A DNA stretch of 64,000 bases from Zoroaster sp. YZ-2022. Lineage: Eukaryota > Echinodermata > Asteroidea > Forcipulatida > Zoroasteridae. The number at the start of each line of letters is the position of its first letter. The stretch's first letter is position 1. Positions 13,941 to 26,200 of the stretch are shown piece by piece. The stretch lies in assembly GCA_029582265.1 (NCBI GenBank), contig CM055819.1, forward strand, positions 41,592,761 through 41,656,760, read 5' to 3'. The notes beneath the pieces were generated by a model. That model was not told where the DNA came from. It ran no database searches and was given only the letters and a program-made list of their open reading frames with translations. The position numbers were made by a program, and so were the translations under genes.

Positions 13941-16900
13941 CTACAGGTGTGGCAGTATTTCCAAGGGGTCTGCTATGCCACATGAGAGGATGCGAATGAC
14001 ACGCTTGGAGTGGTTCATGCCAAGTTGGGATATCTAGTAAGTGAAAATATAAGGGAGTGTAAAAAGGTACATAATGTATTTATAAAACATGCTCAGAATT
14101 ATGAACAATGGGAACAGAACCGGGAAGTCTGCTGCCACCATTGTCTCAAAAGATATCATTGAGAAATGTTGCAGCTCTTTGCAATAATTGGGGGAGTCAC
14201 CAAGTCTCAAAGTGATAATTTGACTTGAGTAGGGAGTCTGGGGGATATTATCAATTTGGCAAACTATTTCAAATGCTTATTGATCATTGTAGCAGAAGGC
14301 TAAGAGCACCAGATACGTTCATATTGTACCTCTGTTGTAGAACTCGAATCCCTCTCCCACTACCCATTGCAATTTGGCAACCACTTTCTCCATCTCATCA
14401 TTCCATGAGTGCTTTCTTACCTTGAAGTACACCTTGCATCTTTCCAGAAGGAAGTTCCACTTCAAGTCTGTCTTTTGCTGTTCTGTGTACTGCAGAAACT
14501 CATCCAACTAGGTTGAAATAAGAATTTGTGACAAACTCTTATTTCAACAAAATCACAGAATTCTTAATTTTCTTATTGTACACTTATTTATTTAAAATTT
14601 ACCGCATTCACCGCATCAAAATTCTTATTTTTCACCCAAAGGTCCACAAAAATAGCATCCATGTACATGTCAAATGTTGTGTTAAGGAGACGTGATTTTT
14701 CACCTAACAAATGACTGCAAATTTGATCACAAATAAGACAGTTACAGCAGCTTATCAAAATCCCTGGGGGGGGGGGAGAGGAAGCTTCTCCCAAAAAGTC
14801 GGCAGTCTTGTGTTTTAAAATGTTCACAGTACTCGAGGTATATTTTTAGCCATGAGCTATAGCTTTTTTCCCTTGCTACAAACAGCTACATTGTGCAAAT
14901 TTCTTCTATTATTATTCTTTGTTTTTTTCAGTGGGGGAGGGGACAGGCCCATTTTATCACCCTCTGGATCCGCCACTGAGTTTTTGAAATACAATTTTTA
15001 TACACAAAGTGTATGATATTGCCTTTGAGAACATTAATTGTCTTTGTTTACCGTGCATTTAAGCATTTCTTCAGCTTGATGTCCTCCTAGGTAACACCCC
15101 TTAAGAGTTCCTGTAGTATCTGAAAGCTCAGCTATGATGTCAAAGGTCATGACTGTTTCCGTTTTACCACAAAGCGATGAAGAGCAGTTCGGGTTAATAC
15201 AGCTGAAATTTATGGCATCTACACGACGCTTACAACTTGAACTTCATTAGGGGAAAATCAACGTGTATTATTATATTATTAATTTATCTTTCAAACAAAA
15301 GCATTACATAAGAAAACAAACTGAAATGAAACCAAATTTCAATTGAAATCCTAAAAAAAAAAGAAAAAAAAAAGAAAATGGGATAAACGGTTTGATTATA
15401 GCCTCCAACAGAACCAAAGAAGAATTCTTTATTTTGTGAATAAAAAGCAGCATTTCACATTGCCTGACCTTCACAGTGGCATATGATGGGGGTGGGGGTT
15501 GGCATAGAGGCTCCCCCGAATGCTCCCCTGCTTAGAATTTGGATCTCGATCTAACAATTTTGAATCCCTAAAAAAATATAATGGCCTTTGAACAGTTGTG
15601 TGTCAAGTGCCCACCTGAAAATCCTGGTACTCCTACTGAACTATCAACTCTAGTTAACCACTGATGACCTTTGACACTGCACTAGTAAAAACAGTGCTTG
15701 GCAGAACAAATATTTGTCAAAGTTAAAGCCCAGGTATCAACCCTATTATGTAATGCAGAAGAACTTTATAGATCAACATGAGAGGCAGAAGGTGTTGTCA
15801 TCCAAAGGTTTCTTATTGCAGCCCTATTGGTATTATCATCATGGTTTCAATCGGGATAGTATAGTTGACATCGACCTGTGAGCGATAGATCTGACCTTAA
15901 ATATCTAAGCAACTTACCATCTTATGGAAAGGCCATTCTGTGTACTATTATCAATGTCTAGACCTGTAAGGAAGGCATATGTGATGCCATATTCAACACC
16001 ACCAAAGCCATCAGTTCTCTCCCCTACCAAACATTTGATCTGATCCACCTTGTACACATCCTTGATTGTAGAGACTGTTGAACGAAGATTACACACCACA
16101 GAATAAAGATTTTGTAAATTTCCCCTGGTGTATAATTAATTTTGTCATTTGCTCAAGTTCCACCTTCTTTCATGACCTCATCTTTCAAAAAAAAAAAATA
16201 TATATATAAATAAAAAATTAGGGGTGTGATTGGGCAGTTCTGAAAAATTTTGCTAGGGGTATTGGGGCCGCTGTTGTGAACAGCGCGGGGGTGAAATCTA
16301 TAGTTCTGAGCATTTGCTTTGCTTTCCTTTATTGCTTAAATCTTTAAAATCTGGAGGATCACAACAATCCGATTTGTAAAAATCCCGAAATTTGGAAAAA
16401 TCCAGACAAATCACACCCCTGATATATAAATACATGTCGCTCTTCAAATAATTCATAAGAAAACAAAATATATAATTTCAAATATTTGTATTATTTTATA
16501 TATCTTCTGAGTCACTTTTGGATGAATTTCTGCAATTCCTTTTAAAATATCAGGTTTATAAAAAAAAACTCACGGTCGACATTCTGTTTGTCTGTATCGT
16601 CTACCTGGTCATCATTAGGATCATGTGACTGGCCAATCTTGAACAATGAATGGGCCTCTCGAGTATCTGTTGGTTGAGAAAGTTATTATACAACTGTCAT
16701 TGAATTGATGTCATTCAATCATTCAGCATCAGTCTATTAACTAATAGACGTTTATCATGACGAAGCCATCATCTTCTTCCATTCAAATCAATGTCGTGAA
16801 ACAGAGGCTGGAAAGAAAAATAGTCTGGCACCTCTTTTATGAAATGAGAGTTAGAACTGACATTGACATTGTGCATGCATGGAATCTGACCAAGATGGCC

Positions 16901-19900
16901 GAAGTACAATAACGGTATGTAGTCACATGTGTACTTGTGATTGTTATGTCAGTCTGTCCTCTCTAAGTTTGGCAGTCAGTTAGATAGTCAGTTATAGATA
17001 GTCATTTACTTATTCAGCCTGTCAGTCAGGTAGTCAATTTGTCAATTTTGTGTGTTGTCAGTTTGCAAATTAGTTTAGCTTGTCACCAGGCTGTCAAATC
17101 AATTGTATATCAGTCATTCAGTTTAGTCAAGCTGAAGGGGTCATTGGCACCTAGTGTACTCCCCAATGGTACCGAAGCAATCTCAATCCTACGTACGTTA
17201 CAGGACCATGGTACCATTATGTGGAGACAGTCAGTGTCTCATCAGTCGGCCAATCACAGTAACTGCCACTATATCATCAAGGATTAGTCATCAGTAATTT
17301 ACTCTTGCAGTATTTAGCCCTGTGAGCATTTATGGGTCTAGTCAGTCAGTCATCTATGCTATCTGCAGTCAGTCATATGTAGTCATAAAAAGCATTAAAA
17401 CAATATAATCTGGCATTTTAAGTTTTGAATAAGTTGTTTAAATTACTGTTAGGTAAAATTTGTAGCTTTGCATGGTGAGGATGATAAGTAAGACTAATTG
17501 CGGTGACACCATGTGGAATCTCAATTGAGTAGTAAACATTCTCCTGAGGACGATCAGAGCATACTGATCGAAACGTCGAGTTGTACCCCCAGTTCTTTTC
17601 AGAACTAATTACTACTCAATTGAGATTCCACATGGTGTCACCGCAATTACTCTTGTTATTATGTGCAGTCTCACCATCTGGTCAACTTTATATTCAGTAT
17701 ATACACCACTTTTATTCTTGAAAAATTGTAAAATTAATGTGAGCACCTGGATTAGTTATGAAGATAGTCTTGGAATCAACTGTCCCCACCATGCAAGACC
17801 GGAAGGTGTCAAATTTCACAATGATGTCAGCTGCAAACACAACTATATAGGGGAATAAAAATGGACACAGATCTAGATTTCATCTTGCTATCAATACAAA
17901 ATTTAAATGATGTAGGCCTGGTAGATAATTACTATGCTCAAACACCCTATATACATTATTGGTATTCTTGAAAAAAACATAAATGAACACAGATTCACAT
18001 GAAACCAAAATTGGTATAAAGTTAATTATGGTATCAAACATTCTTTGAATGCTACCATTTTAGTACAAATTATCAAATTATATATTGAGCAAATAGATTT
18101 TCTCCTCTGGAGACGTACATTCCATGTTGGAATGAATACAAAATTTTAATGCATTTTCTTGTTAACGACACAATAAAAAATAACCTGAAACTTTCACAGA
18201 TTGTTATTTTTGGTACATATATTGCTTCTTTAGAAGTATGGATGCATCATTAAAAGACATTAAGTGTACACTGGCTTTAAAAGACAAAACCTGATCAATG
18301 TTCACAACCATTGATGAGCTGATGGAAAGTGTTTTCACAACCATTGATGAGGTGATGGAAAGTGTTTTCACAACCATTGATGAGCTGATGGAAAGTGTTT
18401 TCAAATAATTAGTATGTAATTTTATTACTACTCATCACATATTTAATACAGGGGAGAATATTGTGTTATTTGCACATACCTGTTTCGTGTGTAGTCCATC
18501 GCTGCACAAGATCAATATTCTCTGTATCCCATCTGAATTTAGACAAATAAAGGATACAATCCGAACATTGTCATAATGAGTGTATAGAATTAATGCAATA
18601 ATACAAACTAACAAATTAATTTTCCATATAAGAAAACAAACTGAAAATATCAAAATATTTGATAACTTGTCATTAGAATGAATTTGTTTAAATAATGATA
18701 AAGCAGCCAATGTGTTACATCATGACTTACAAGACAAGAGGGAATGAAACACAGGTCTCATCATAAAGCTTAACCTCACACCGCTGCATTTTCTTCCCAG
18801 CTTTTGTCACGATATCCTTTGGAGCTCCAATCTGAAAGTAAAAAAAAAAACCTTTTAAATTAATCACATTGTCACAGAATCAAGCTTCCATTTGTGTATG
18901 TGGTGCTGTTCAGGATAGTTATCTTTAGAGAAAGGAGGGGTCCTTGGTTGATTAGGAATAACTGATCAGAGCATACTGATCGAAACGTCGAGTTGTACCC
19001 CCAGTTCTTTTCAGAACTAATTACTACTCAATTGAGATTCCACATGGTGTCACCGCAATTAGTCTTACTTATCATCCTCACCATGCAAAGCTACAAGTTT
19101 TACAAGTAATGAAATGAATTAGACGAAGGAGAAAAAGGGATAAGGGAGCTAAACCATCATTAAGTGAATAATCATGATGGACATGATGATTATATGATGA
19201 TACAATGAGGATGACAGGATGGAAGGAGGTTTGTGATGATAAATTAATGATGATTTTGATTTGTGCTAATGATAATGATGATGATGATGAACATGAAGAT
19301 GATGTTGTTGATGTTGTTGGTGATGGTGATGATGAAAATGAAAATGAAGATGATGATGATGAAGATGAAAATAATGATAAAGACGAAATTAATGATTATA
19401 ATTAAAGTAAATTGAGGACACTGATGGTGATGCAGTATATTATACTCACTGTCTTGAGAAGTACTAAGACATTGACATGCTCTCCATGTAATCCTTGACC
19501 ATTAGCAATCACATCAGCCAATGTGTAGTAATTGTCATTGTCTCTGATTGGAACATGTTGCAGAGTGTTAAAGTGGTCCAAATTCCAGCCTCCATACAGA
19601 CTCATTGAGGAATACTTCTCACTCAGGGTCAGTTGATATTGGCTTATCAGGGAAAATAAAAATCACAAATATACTCACTGTATTTTCAGATATTATCAAT
19701 TTGTTTATGAAATTTGCCCCACACAAGGCCAATGGCCACTCCAAGGTGGGGGCTACTAAGTCATTGAGTTGTTACAATGACTCCACACTGAAGAAACGAG
19801 CCCCTCGCACCGAAACAAGACAAGTTAATAGCCAGCCTCTTCACGGTGCGAATAGGACTGGGAGTGGTAACTAGTCCAGAACAAGGCAGTTATTAAACTG

Positions 19901-22900
19901 CCTCTGCCCCTATAAGCAATTGTGGTTAAGTGTCTTGCTCAAGGACACAAGTGTCACGGCCGGGATTCGAACCCACATTCTGCTGCTAACACCAGCTAAC
20001 ATCAATGGAAATCAGAAAGGAAAAACACCTGATTGTATAATACAACATTTTTGTAAAATCTGTAAAAGCATGATACCGACTTTGTAAGAACCTGTGAAAG
20101 TTTGAACTTAAAAGAAAGATACAACATTGGTAATTACCCAATTATCAAATAAATGAATTATTATTTAAAATTCATTTGGTGTAAAGTTGGTACAATCATC
20201 CTGAGAAATTATTCTGCCTGAAGTATTATTTTATTTTACTAATTTTACTAAAATGATAGCACCTCAGAGAGAAAACTTTCGAGAGTTACTTGATACCATT
20301 TCAACTTTACTACAAGTAATTTTTATGTACAACCGTGATCATTTGTTTTGATTACCAATATTCTATTTTCGGTTATCTATGTGAAATGGGCAATATGGCT
20401 TTGCAATATTATGAATGTTGGGATAAATAGACAGAACAATCTGGACAACAGCGGCGTAGCCAGGACTTTTTCAGTGGGGGTACAGAGGGGGCGTTGCTTT
20501 TCAGTGGCTGCACTCACCTTGGTGTCCATGGTCGGTATCGCTCCTCCTGCTCAGTATTCTGCTTGTTCTGAATCTGAGGATTTCTTATCTCAACTGTAAT
20601 AAATTATGTCAAAGGAAATCTTGAAGATAAATATCGTACTCTAAATTTTATGAATTTTGGCTGAAGTTTTACTTCTACATCTTTAGTATGATGGGGGGGG
20701 GGGGGCTGGTAATCAGGAGATGTCTCTTGTCAGTCATTTATCGTACAATAATTAAAGAAAAAGAAATACTGCAATTGGTAACTGATAATGTGTGGATTTT
20801 GTACACTAAAGTGAACTTCCAGAACTGAAGACAAATATTTGAAAGATAAATCTGATAAGTTCTGATTTCAAATTTCAATCCGTCAAAAGAATTTTTTAAA
20901 TGAAAATTTATGTACATGTAATTTGATTTAAGTAACTTGAGGCTTACAGGTAAATCTTACCTTCATATCTGTTGAAGATTATAACTATTTGAAAATTTGT
21001 GATTTATAATTTGAGATGCTGAAGTCTTGGGATTCTTTTGAGTTCTAACTTCTTAAACAAGTTTTAACTAAATAATCTGATTATACTTACCAATGTCCCC
21101 AATCTTGAATTTTGATGCCAAGTCATGGATAAATGGTTCTGAGCCCCAACAGGTACCATTAATGAAATCCACAGGTGAGTCTCGTATTGTGAAGCTGAGT
21201 AAACCACGGTCAGTATTTGGATCTGTACAAATGAGTCAAAATATTATAAAAATTAATAAATAAATAAAATAAAAAGTGAAAATAAAACGTTTATGATGGT
21301 ATCAACCAATCAAAGTTATTTCTTCATGTATTTGAGGTGCTATAATTTTACTACAAATGATCAAATTTTTTCGCAAATTATTTTTATCCTCTGGACATTC
21401 CATATTGGAATGAATTCAAATCTGAATGCAATTTTACTTTTTTCTTGTTAACGAAACAATAAAATTAACCTGAAACTTTCACAGGTTGGTTTTTATACAT
21501 TCTCATGGTTCACTGTAAGTATGCATGCATTTACAGACATTTTAGCAAAAATGTATGCTGGCATTATAAAGTAATGTTCACAACCATTCATGAGGTGATG
21601 GAATGAATTAGTTTGTAATTTTATACAGAACATAAGCATATTTCTAGTGAAGATTTACATTAAGGAAGTTTTACATTAATGATAAGGTATAGAATTGTTA
21701 ATTCATTAAATTTAAAAGAAATCTAATTAAATCTAAAACTTACTAGAAGAGTCAAGCTGATGATGGTATCAATCACCCTAGAAATTATTTTGTTTGAGGT
21801 GCTGTCATTAAAACAAAAAATATATATATACAAAACAAATAAAATGATTGCCAGTTATAATTTTAGGAATGTAAGTACCCTTCTAAATTCCATAAATTTA
21901 ATGACACATCATTATAAGCTAAAACTTTCACCAAACATAGAAACTCATGCTCACCTGATTTACTAGGGATTGATCTTGGCTGTTGCTTTGCAATCAAAAC
22001 TCCAACAATGACCTACAATCATAAAATGTAACACTGATATATTATTGAGTAGGCCTAGCTATCATCAAAGAAATAGTTTTTATAAAGTCCTAGAGAGTGA
22101 TTTGGTGAGTAAATCGTATCCGTTTTTCACTATTCAATTTCCACTGGCAGTTTTATTTTAATCAACTGGTCCTACATGTATGTTGTTATGTTGTCATAGA
22201 TTAATGTTAGAAAGGCAGAACTTCAGAAGGCCTAAAAAAGTATTTCAAAATTAGACATTTAAAAACAAAATCAAGTGAGATGTAAGTTATTTGTAAAACA
22301 GTTTTTGACTGACTTTAATTATTTGAAGCTACCTTAAGTTAACCTTTAGGTGTCATAAAAGTTTGTGTTTTAGTATGATGTAAAACTAAGTAAAATTTGG
22401 CCCACTATGGCACTAACATTACTTCTGTTGACTTATTCTGTTAAATTAATTTGTTTTCCTTTATTTAAAGCCGAACATTAGCGCTTGAACATAAAAAGTA
22501 ATTACTAATATATTTGTACTATTTTTGTCTAGAACGTTTTTGTTAATAACTCTAACGTTAACCTAACACAAGCATTTTTTAATGCATTTTCCCCCACTTT
22601 AACAAAAAAACGATTAAGAACATGTTGAAAGAGTTTCAGACATTGTCATTCTCATTCAGTCAGAGCGTTTAATTAAATCTTTCCTAATGTTATAGTTTCT
22701 TACAAATTTAGTATCAACAAATTTCACTTACGGTATTAGCTGCATGCGGTGAAATATTGCTCAGATGTGTCTCTCCGGCATTTAGGCCTACATTGGAATT
22801 AATAGAAGGCCTAACGTTAATTGAGTTTTGATAGTTTTGTATTTGAGTTCCATCTGGCCACACTTCTTGTGTCCCGAATTCATTCGAAAAACTCCCACCA

Positions 22901-22917
22901 GTCCCTGACCAGGCCAT
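13941..22917 (-). CDS. MEIOB: MEIOB, meiosis-specific OB-fold ssDNA-binding protein
   Basis: Ortholog of MEIOB, an RPA1-like protein that works with SPATA22 on resected DNA in meiotic recombination. Thirteen coding exons, in order of translation: 22917-22732, 22012-21955, 21222-21091, 20593-20518, 19642-19450, 18831-18731, 18532-18480, 17842-17747, 16666-16574, 16074-15918, 15241-15052, 14507-14421, 14033-13941. All introns are GT-AG and the phases close to 504 residues. Family matches are visible through the length: SFTIRDSP (exon 3), NYYTLADVIANG (exon 5), RCEVKLYDET (exon 6), SKTIFITNPDT (exons 8-9), LSTIKDVY (exon 10), a CSSC-x10-C-x4-C zinc ribbon at residues 382-401 (exon 11), LKWNFLLER (exon 12) and ILSCGIADP (exon 13). 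The human protein is about 440-470 residues; the extra length is mostly a low-complexity N-terminus. An in-frame ATG at 23046 exists, but the 22917 start lies closer to the conserved region. Divergent to Njmu-R1. Confidence 0.93.
16219..16422. mobile_element. MITE in MEIOB intron 9
   Basis: About 204 bp with imperfect inverted ends: TAGGGGTGTGATT on the left and, in inverse, TCAGGGGTGTGATTTG on the right. Such ends resemble non-autonomous hAT elements. The flanks are AT-rich and no clean 8-bp duplication can be read. No coding capacity. Confidence 0.55.
17458..17652. repeat. Penelope-type terminal repeat with long inverted arms (MEIOB intron 8)
   Basis: Arms of about 44 bp at 17,488-17,535 and 17,609-17,652 are inverse copies (ACACCATGTGGAATCTCAAT and its complement), around a centre of about 75 bp. 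The centre contains CTGAGGA, a GATCAG/CTGATC stem, then GAAACGTC, which resembles a hammerhead core. Related sequences recur at 18,963-19,097, 37,297-37,800, 40,037-40,208 plus 43,455-43,530, and 55,130-55,230. The same terminal motifs flank a Penelope-like remnant at 37.5-38.7 kb, so I assign the family to that class by association. Confidence 0.6.
18302..18405. repeat. Three tandem copies of a 36-bp unit
   Basis: The unit begins TTCACAACCATTGATGAG and ends ATGGAAAGTGTT; copies differ by single bases. It sits in MEIOB intron 7 inside a dispersed repeat that also occurs at about 21,560-21,625, where only one unit is present, so the triplication is local. Confidence 0.85.
18963..19097. repeat. 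Second Penelope-type terminal repeat (MEIOB intron 5)
   Basis: Contains GATCAG-AGCATA-CTGATC-GAAACGTCGAG followed by one arm that ends at CTTTGCATGGTG (inverse). The arm at about 19,019-19,095 is the inverse of 17,458-17,535 over roughly 76 bp with no difference I can see, so the two copies form a large inverted repeat around MEIOB exons 6, 7 and 8. Confidence 0.65.
19860..20003 (-). mobile_element. Fragment of tRNA-derived SINE
   Basis: Reverse-oriented tRNA-like head: the GGTTCGAATCC box B equivalent and the following CTTGTGTCCTTGAGCAAGAC segment match the longer SINE copies at 28.6 and 35.8 kb. The rest of the body is missing or diverged. Lies in MEIOB intron 4. Confidence 0.6.
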
Positions 22918-23227
22918 TAATAGTTTGTGAACGCTTTTCTGCTCTGAAATACGCGCCCTGCTTGCACTTATAATAAAAAAAAAACGTAGTCCTACGTAAG
23001 GTCTTCGAAGTTGTGCACTGATTACTGCAAAATAAACGAAAGCCAAACAAACTACTAGTAGTAGTAGTACTACTACTAGTACTACGTTACAGCAAACAAG
23101 AACAACTCTTCATCCGGATATCCCTTTAAAAATGGCGCCTTATCATTAAGCGACTCAAATTCCTTAATTTGATTGGCTTAATGTTTAATTGCTGTTCTGA
23201 CGTCACCGGACTGAGCTCACTGACAAA
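22918..23227. promoter_or_regulatory. Bidirectional promoter region between MEIOB and Njmu-R1
   Basis: Only 310 bp separate the two start codons, which point away from each other. Visible sites: a perfect palindromic CRE, TGACGTCA, at 23,198-23,205; an inverted CCAAT (ATTGG) at 23,172-23,176; AAAATGGCG at about 23,129-23,137 and again over the Njmu-R1 start codon, resembling a YY1 site; and CCGGAT at 23,114-23,119. A hairpin of TAG/CTA trinucleotides lies at 23,054-23,080. No TATA box is obvious. Shared regulation is an inference. Confidence 0.6.
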
Positions 23228-26200
23228 ATGGCGGTCGACATGTACAGTGGTGGTGAGAACGAAACGACGGACATGACGAACAAATTGTCATCCGAAGACG
23301 CTAAACCAAACCATTACTTTGCTTTATACACATATCATGCTAACAGGTAATTATGGTATTAACATTGTATGATATTAACTTCTAACGTTATTATTTCTTT
23401 GTCGAAAAGATCGATACTCCCACTTGCAACTAACGTTAATAATAATAATGTGAGTAACGGAACTGTGTGTTAATGCTCCATTGTGACAAGTCGACCTTTG
23501 AAATTTGCTTAGAAATACTATCGTTGAGACAACTCGACATTTTTTTAAAGACCTTTGTTGACAAATTGAGGAATCATACCTTTAACTTTTATACAAAAAC
23601 GTTAACTTTTTACAATCTAACATGATTTATTATGGTAGATGACTCATTATAATTTATAAACTGTGTTTTCTGAAAATGGTTAAATGTAGATTAGATAGGT
23701 ATGTGCGTATTCCACGCATTGTCGCAAATCTTTTTGGCCGCGGCCTCAATATCGGGTTGAATCGCCGTGGCGAAGACACCGTGGAGATAGCGCTTTGTAA
23801 CGTTTCGCTGTGGCCGTTCTTTTTAACGTTACCCAGGAGCTTTTTTTCGAAGACGAGATCACATATTCTACTTCAACCACGTTCTCAAATTTTCTGAATG
23901 CGGCATCTAGAAGTTTCCAAAAAATTCTCGAAATTTGGGTTTGTTCTTGCTCATCAAAACCATCGACGATTTACTCAAAGGTGATTAGTATACCTTATCA
24001 AACCACATTACTAATTTTTCTATACTTGTTTTCTACCTCTTGGCCAATTTTGACGGCGATTGGACGATGCGCAGTTACGTTTTTTTGATGCGCAGAAATC
24101 GATGTCAACCAAAGATTGGTAATGCGCCGCGTTCAGCACGCTACATTGTATACCATTTTTGATGTCAACAAAACGAACGTTCAATCGGCCGAATATTCAG
24201 TCCGATAAATCGTCCGCTTTAAACCTATATACATCGCGTAACACAATAATATTAGTTCTCATAACTTATTTCATTTTTTTAATTTTTCCAGTCCAATATT
24301 ATTTATTATTTTTTTAAATGTTTAATTAAATCAGGGATAAGAATTTCTCGCGGATTTCAGTATAAATATTTAAAAATCCTCATATTTTGAGTAATTTGAA
24401 TGTTTTTAAATGTTTTTTAATTTATTTTCATTATTTTGTTTCATACATGTATAGGCCTATATACAGTCCAATATAATTTATAAATTGTTCTAATATTTAA
24501 TTAAATCAGGGATGAGAATCTTTCGAAGATTTCAGTGTAAAAATATAAAAATAGTCCTCAGATTTGAGTAATTTTTTTTTTCATTATTTTTTTTTTTTTT
24601 TTTAATTTTGTTTTTTTAACACATTTTTTTTGTATTTCTTATTTGTAAATCAGCACTACAAAACAAACTAATCATTGAATTAGCCTGGAAATAGGTTATT
24701 ATTCTTCCTCTTTTCCCAAGCATTCCAGTGATACCAACCTTTTGAAAATCGGACAAGAATTTTGAAAGTTATGATATGGAATCCGAAAAAATCTAGGAAA
24801 CGGGTCACAAGTCAAATTTACATTTCTTTTGTTTTCCTTATAAAATATTTGCCATTTACAGGCCTAAAATTGCCGGATTCAACATGTCATAACTTCCCTT
24901 ATTTTTGGTCACAGGAAGATGATCCTTATATCATTGTAATCGTCTATTCAAGACCTTGACAATGATACCAGTTGTATTGGAATCTGTTAATTTTGAAATT
25001 TTTTGTCACATAGCTAGATTAGATATACAGGGATCGCAACATAGACTCACTGCGCATGCGCCGCACCGGACATTGCACGCGAACTACACAGCGCAAATTA
25101 CCGTTTTTCCAGACTGCTTGCAGTTCGTGTATACAGTGGTGCATGCTGGGATAGCATCATTTGAGAACGCATCGGCATTCTGAAAACTTGAGCGGAGCTT
25201 TCAATTGAAAAAAAAATCATCGAAATCGACCGGATTTGAGCTGATTTGTCGTCAGTTTTAGAGGTGAGTACTTTTAAAATTTAAATTTCGGGTATAGGGG
25301 TAGGGAGGCGGTCAAAACCGATGCCGGAAATGGAAAGATCGGGACCGAAACATGTTATAAACGAGGTAGTTGGAGGAGAATTCGGCAGCGATAAAATGCG
25401 ATGGTCGTTTTAAGGGAATGCTTAGTTAGTTTGGCGAAATTAACCCATTTTGGGTTCGTAAATTTAACGAAATCTGTCATTAGCACCAAGTTAAAATAAC
25501 TCCTTGCTACCAATCTAACATGGGAGTGTGAATTAAATATGTGACTAACCGTTTTCTTTGTATATTATTATAAAATTGTATTTATTACTTTTTAAATAAT
25601 TATTATTAATTCAATTATTTTTTAATCCTTTCGGTTAATTTATGGAAATACATTGATCTTGGATGAAATATCCATGGCCAAATGTATTTTTCATGCATTA
25701 ACCAATTGCTGGCCTGTGCCTAGAGGGGTGATTTTATGCCAAAAATCTTATTTATTAATTAAGATTTTTTAAATTCATGGTAGATTTAAATCAACATTGC
25801 CAATTATTATTAAAAAAAACATTGCTGTTAATCATGAAATGCATTGTGGTTGTGGATAAAATATTCACGATCCAATATATTTCCATGCATTAGCTGATTG
25901 CCGGCAAGCGCCTAGAGGGGGGAACCTATGCCCAATTTGTTCACACCAGGCCAACTTTTTTCGAGTAAGCTAGCGAGGCGACGACATTGTTGTCGTCGAA
26001 CTTGTACCTTTTCAACATGTTTGTTTGAATTTGTTTATAATTTTATTTTTAATATACTTTTTCAGATCGTGTTCATTCTACCCATGGAGTTTCTTTAGAA
26101 GTTTGGCGTCAGCGCATTGGGTCCTTTCTACAGCGGCCGCCATCTTCAAGTCGAAAAGGCACTGTGAAGCAGACTTCTCACCTTCAGCTCCAATTTTTGG

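Noticed and set aside
19205..19405. Acidic Asp/Glu-rich open frame
   Set aside because: It is a degenerate GAT/GAA microsatellite within MEIOB intron 5.
22714..23046. MEIOB start at the upstream ATG (23046)
   Set aside because: It would add 43 residues of composition unlike MEIOB and run the coding sequence well into the compact promoter region. The ATG at 22,917 is nearer the conserved part, though the choice is not proven.
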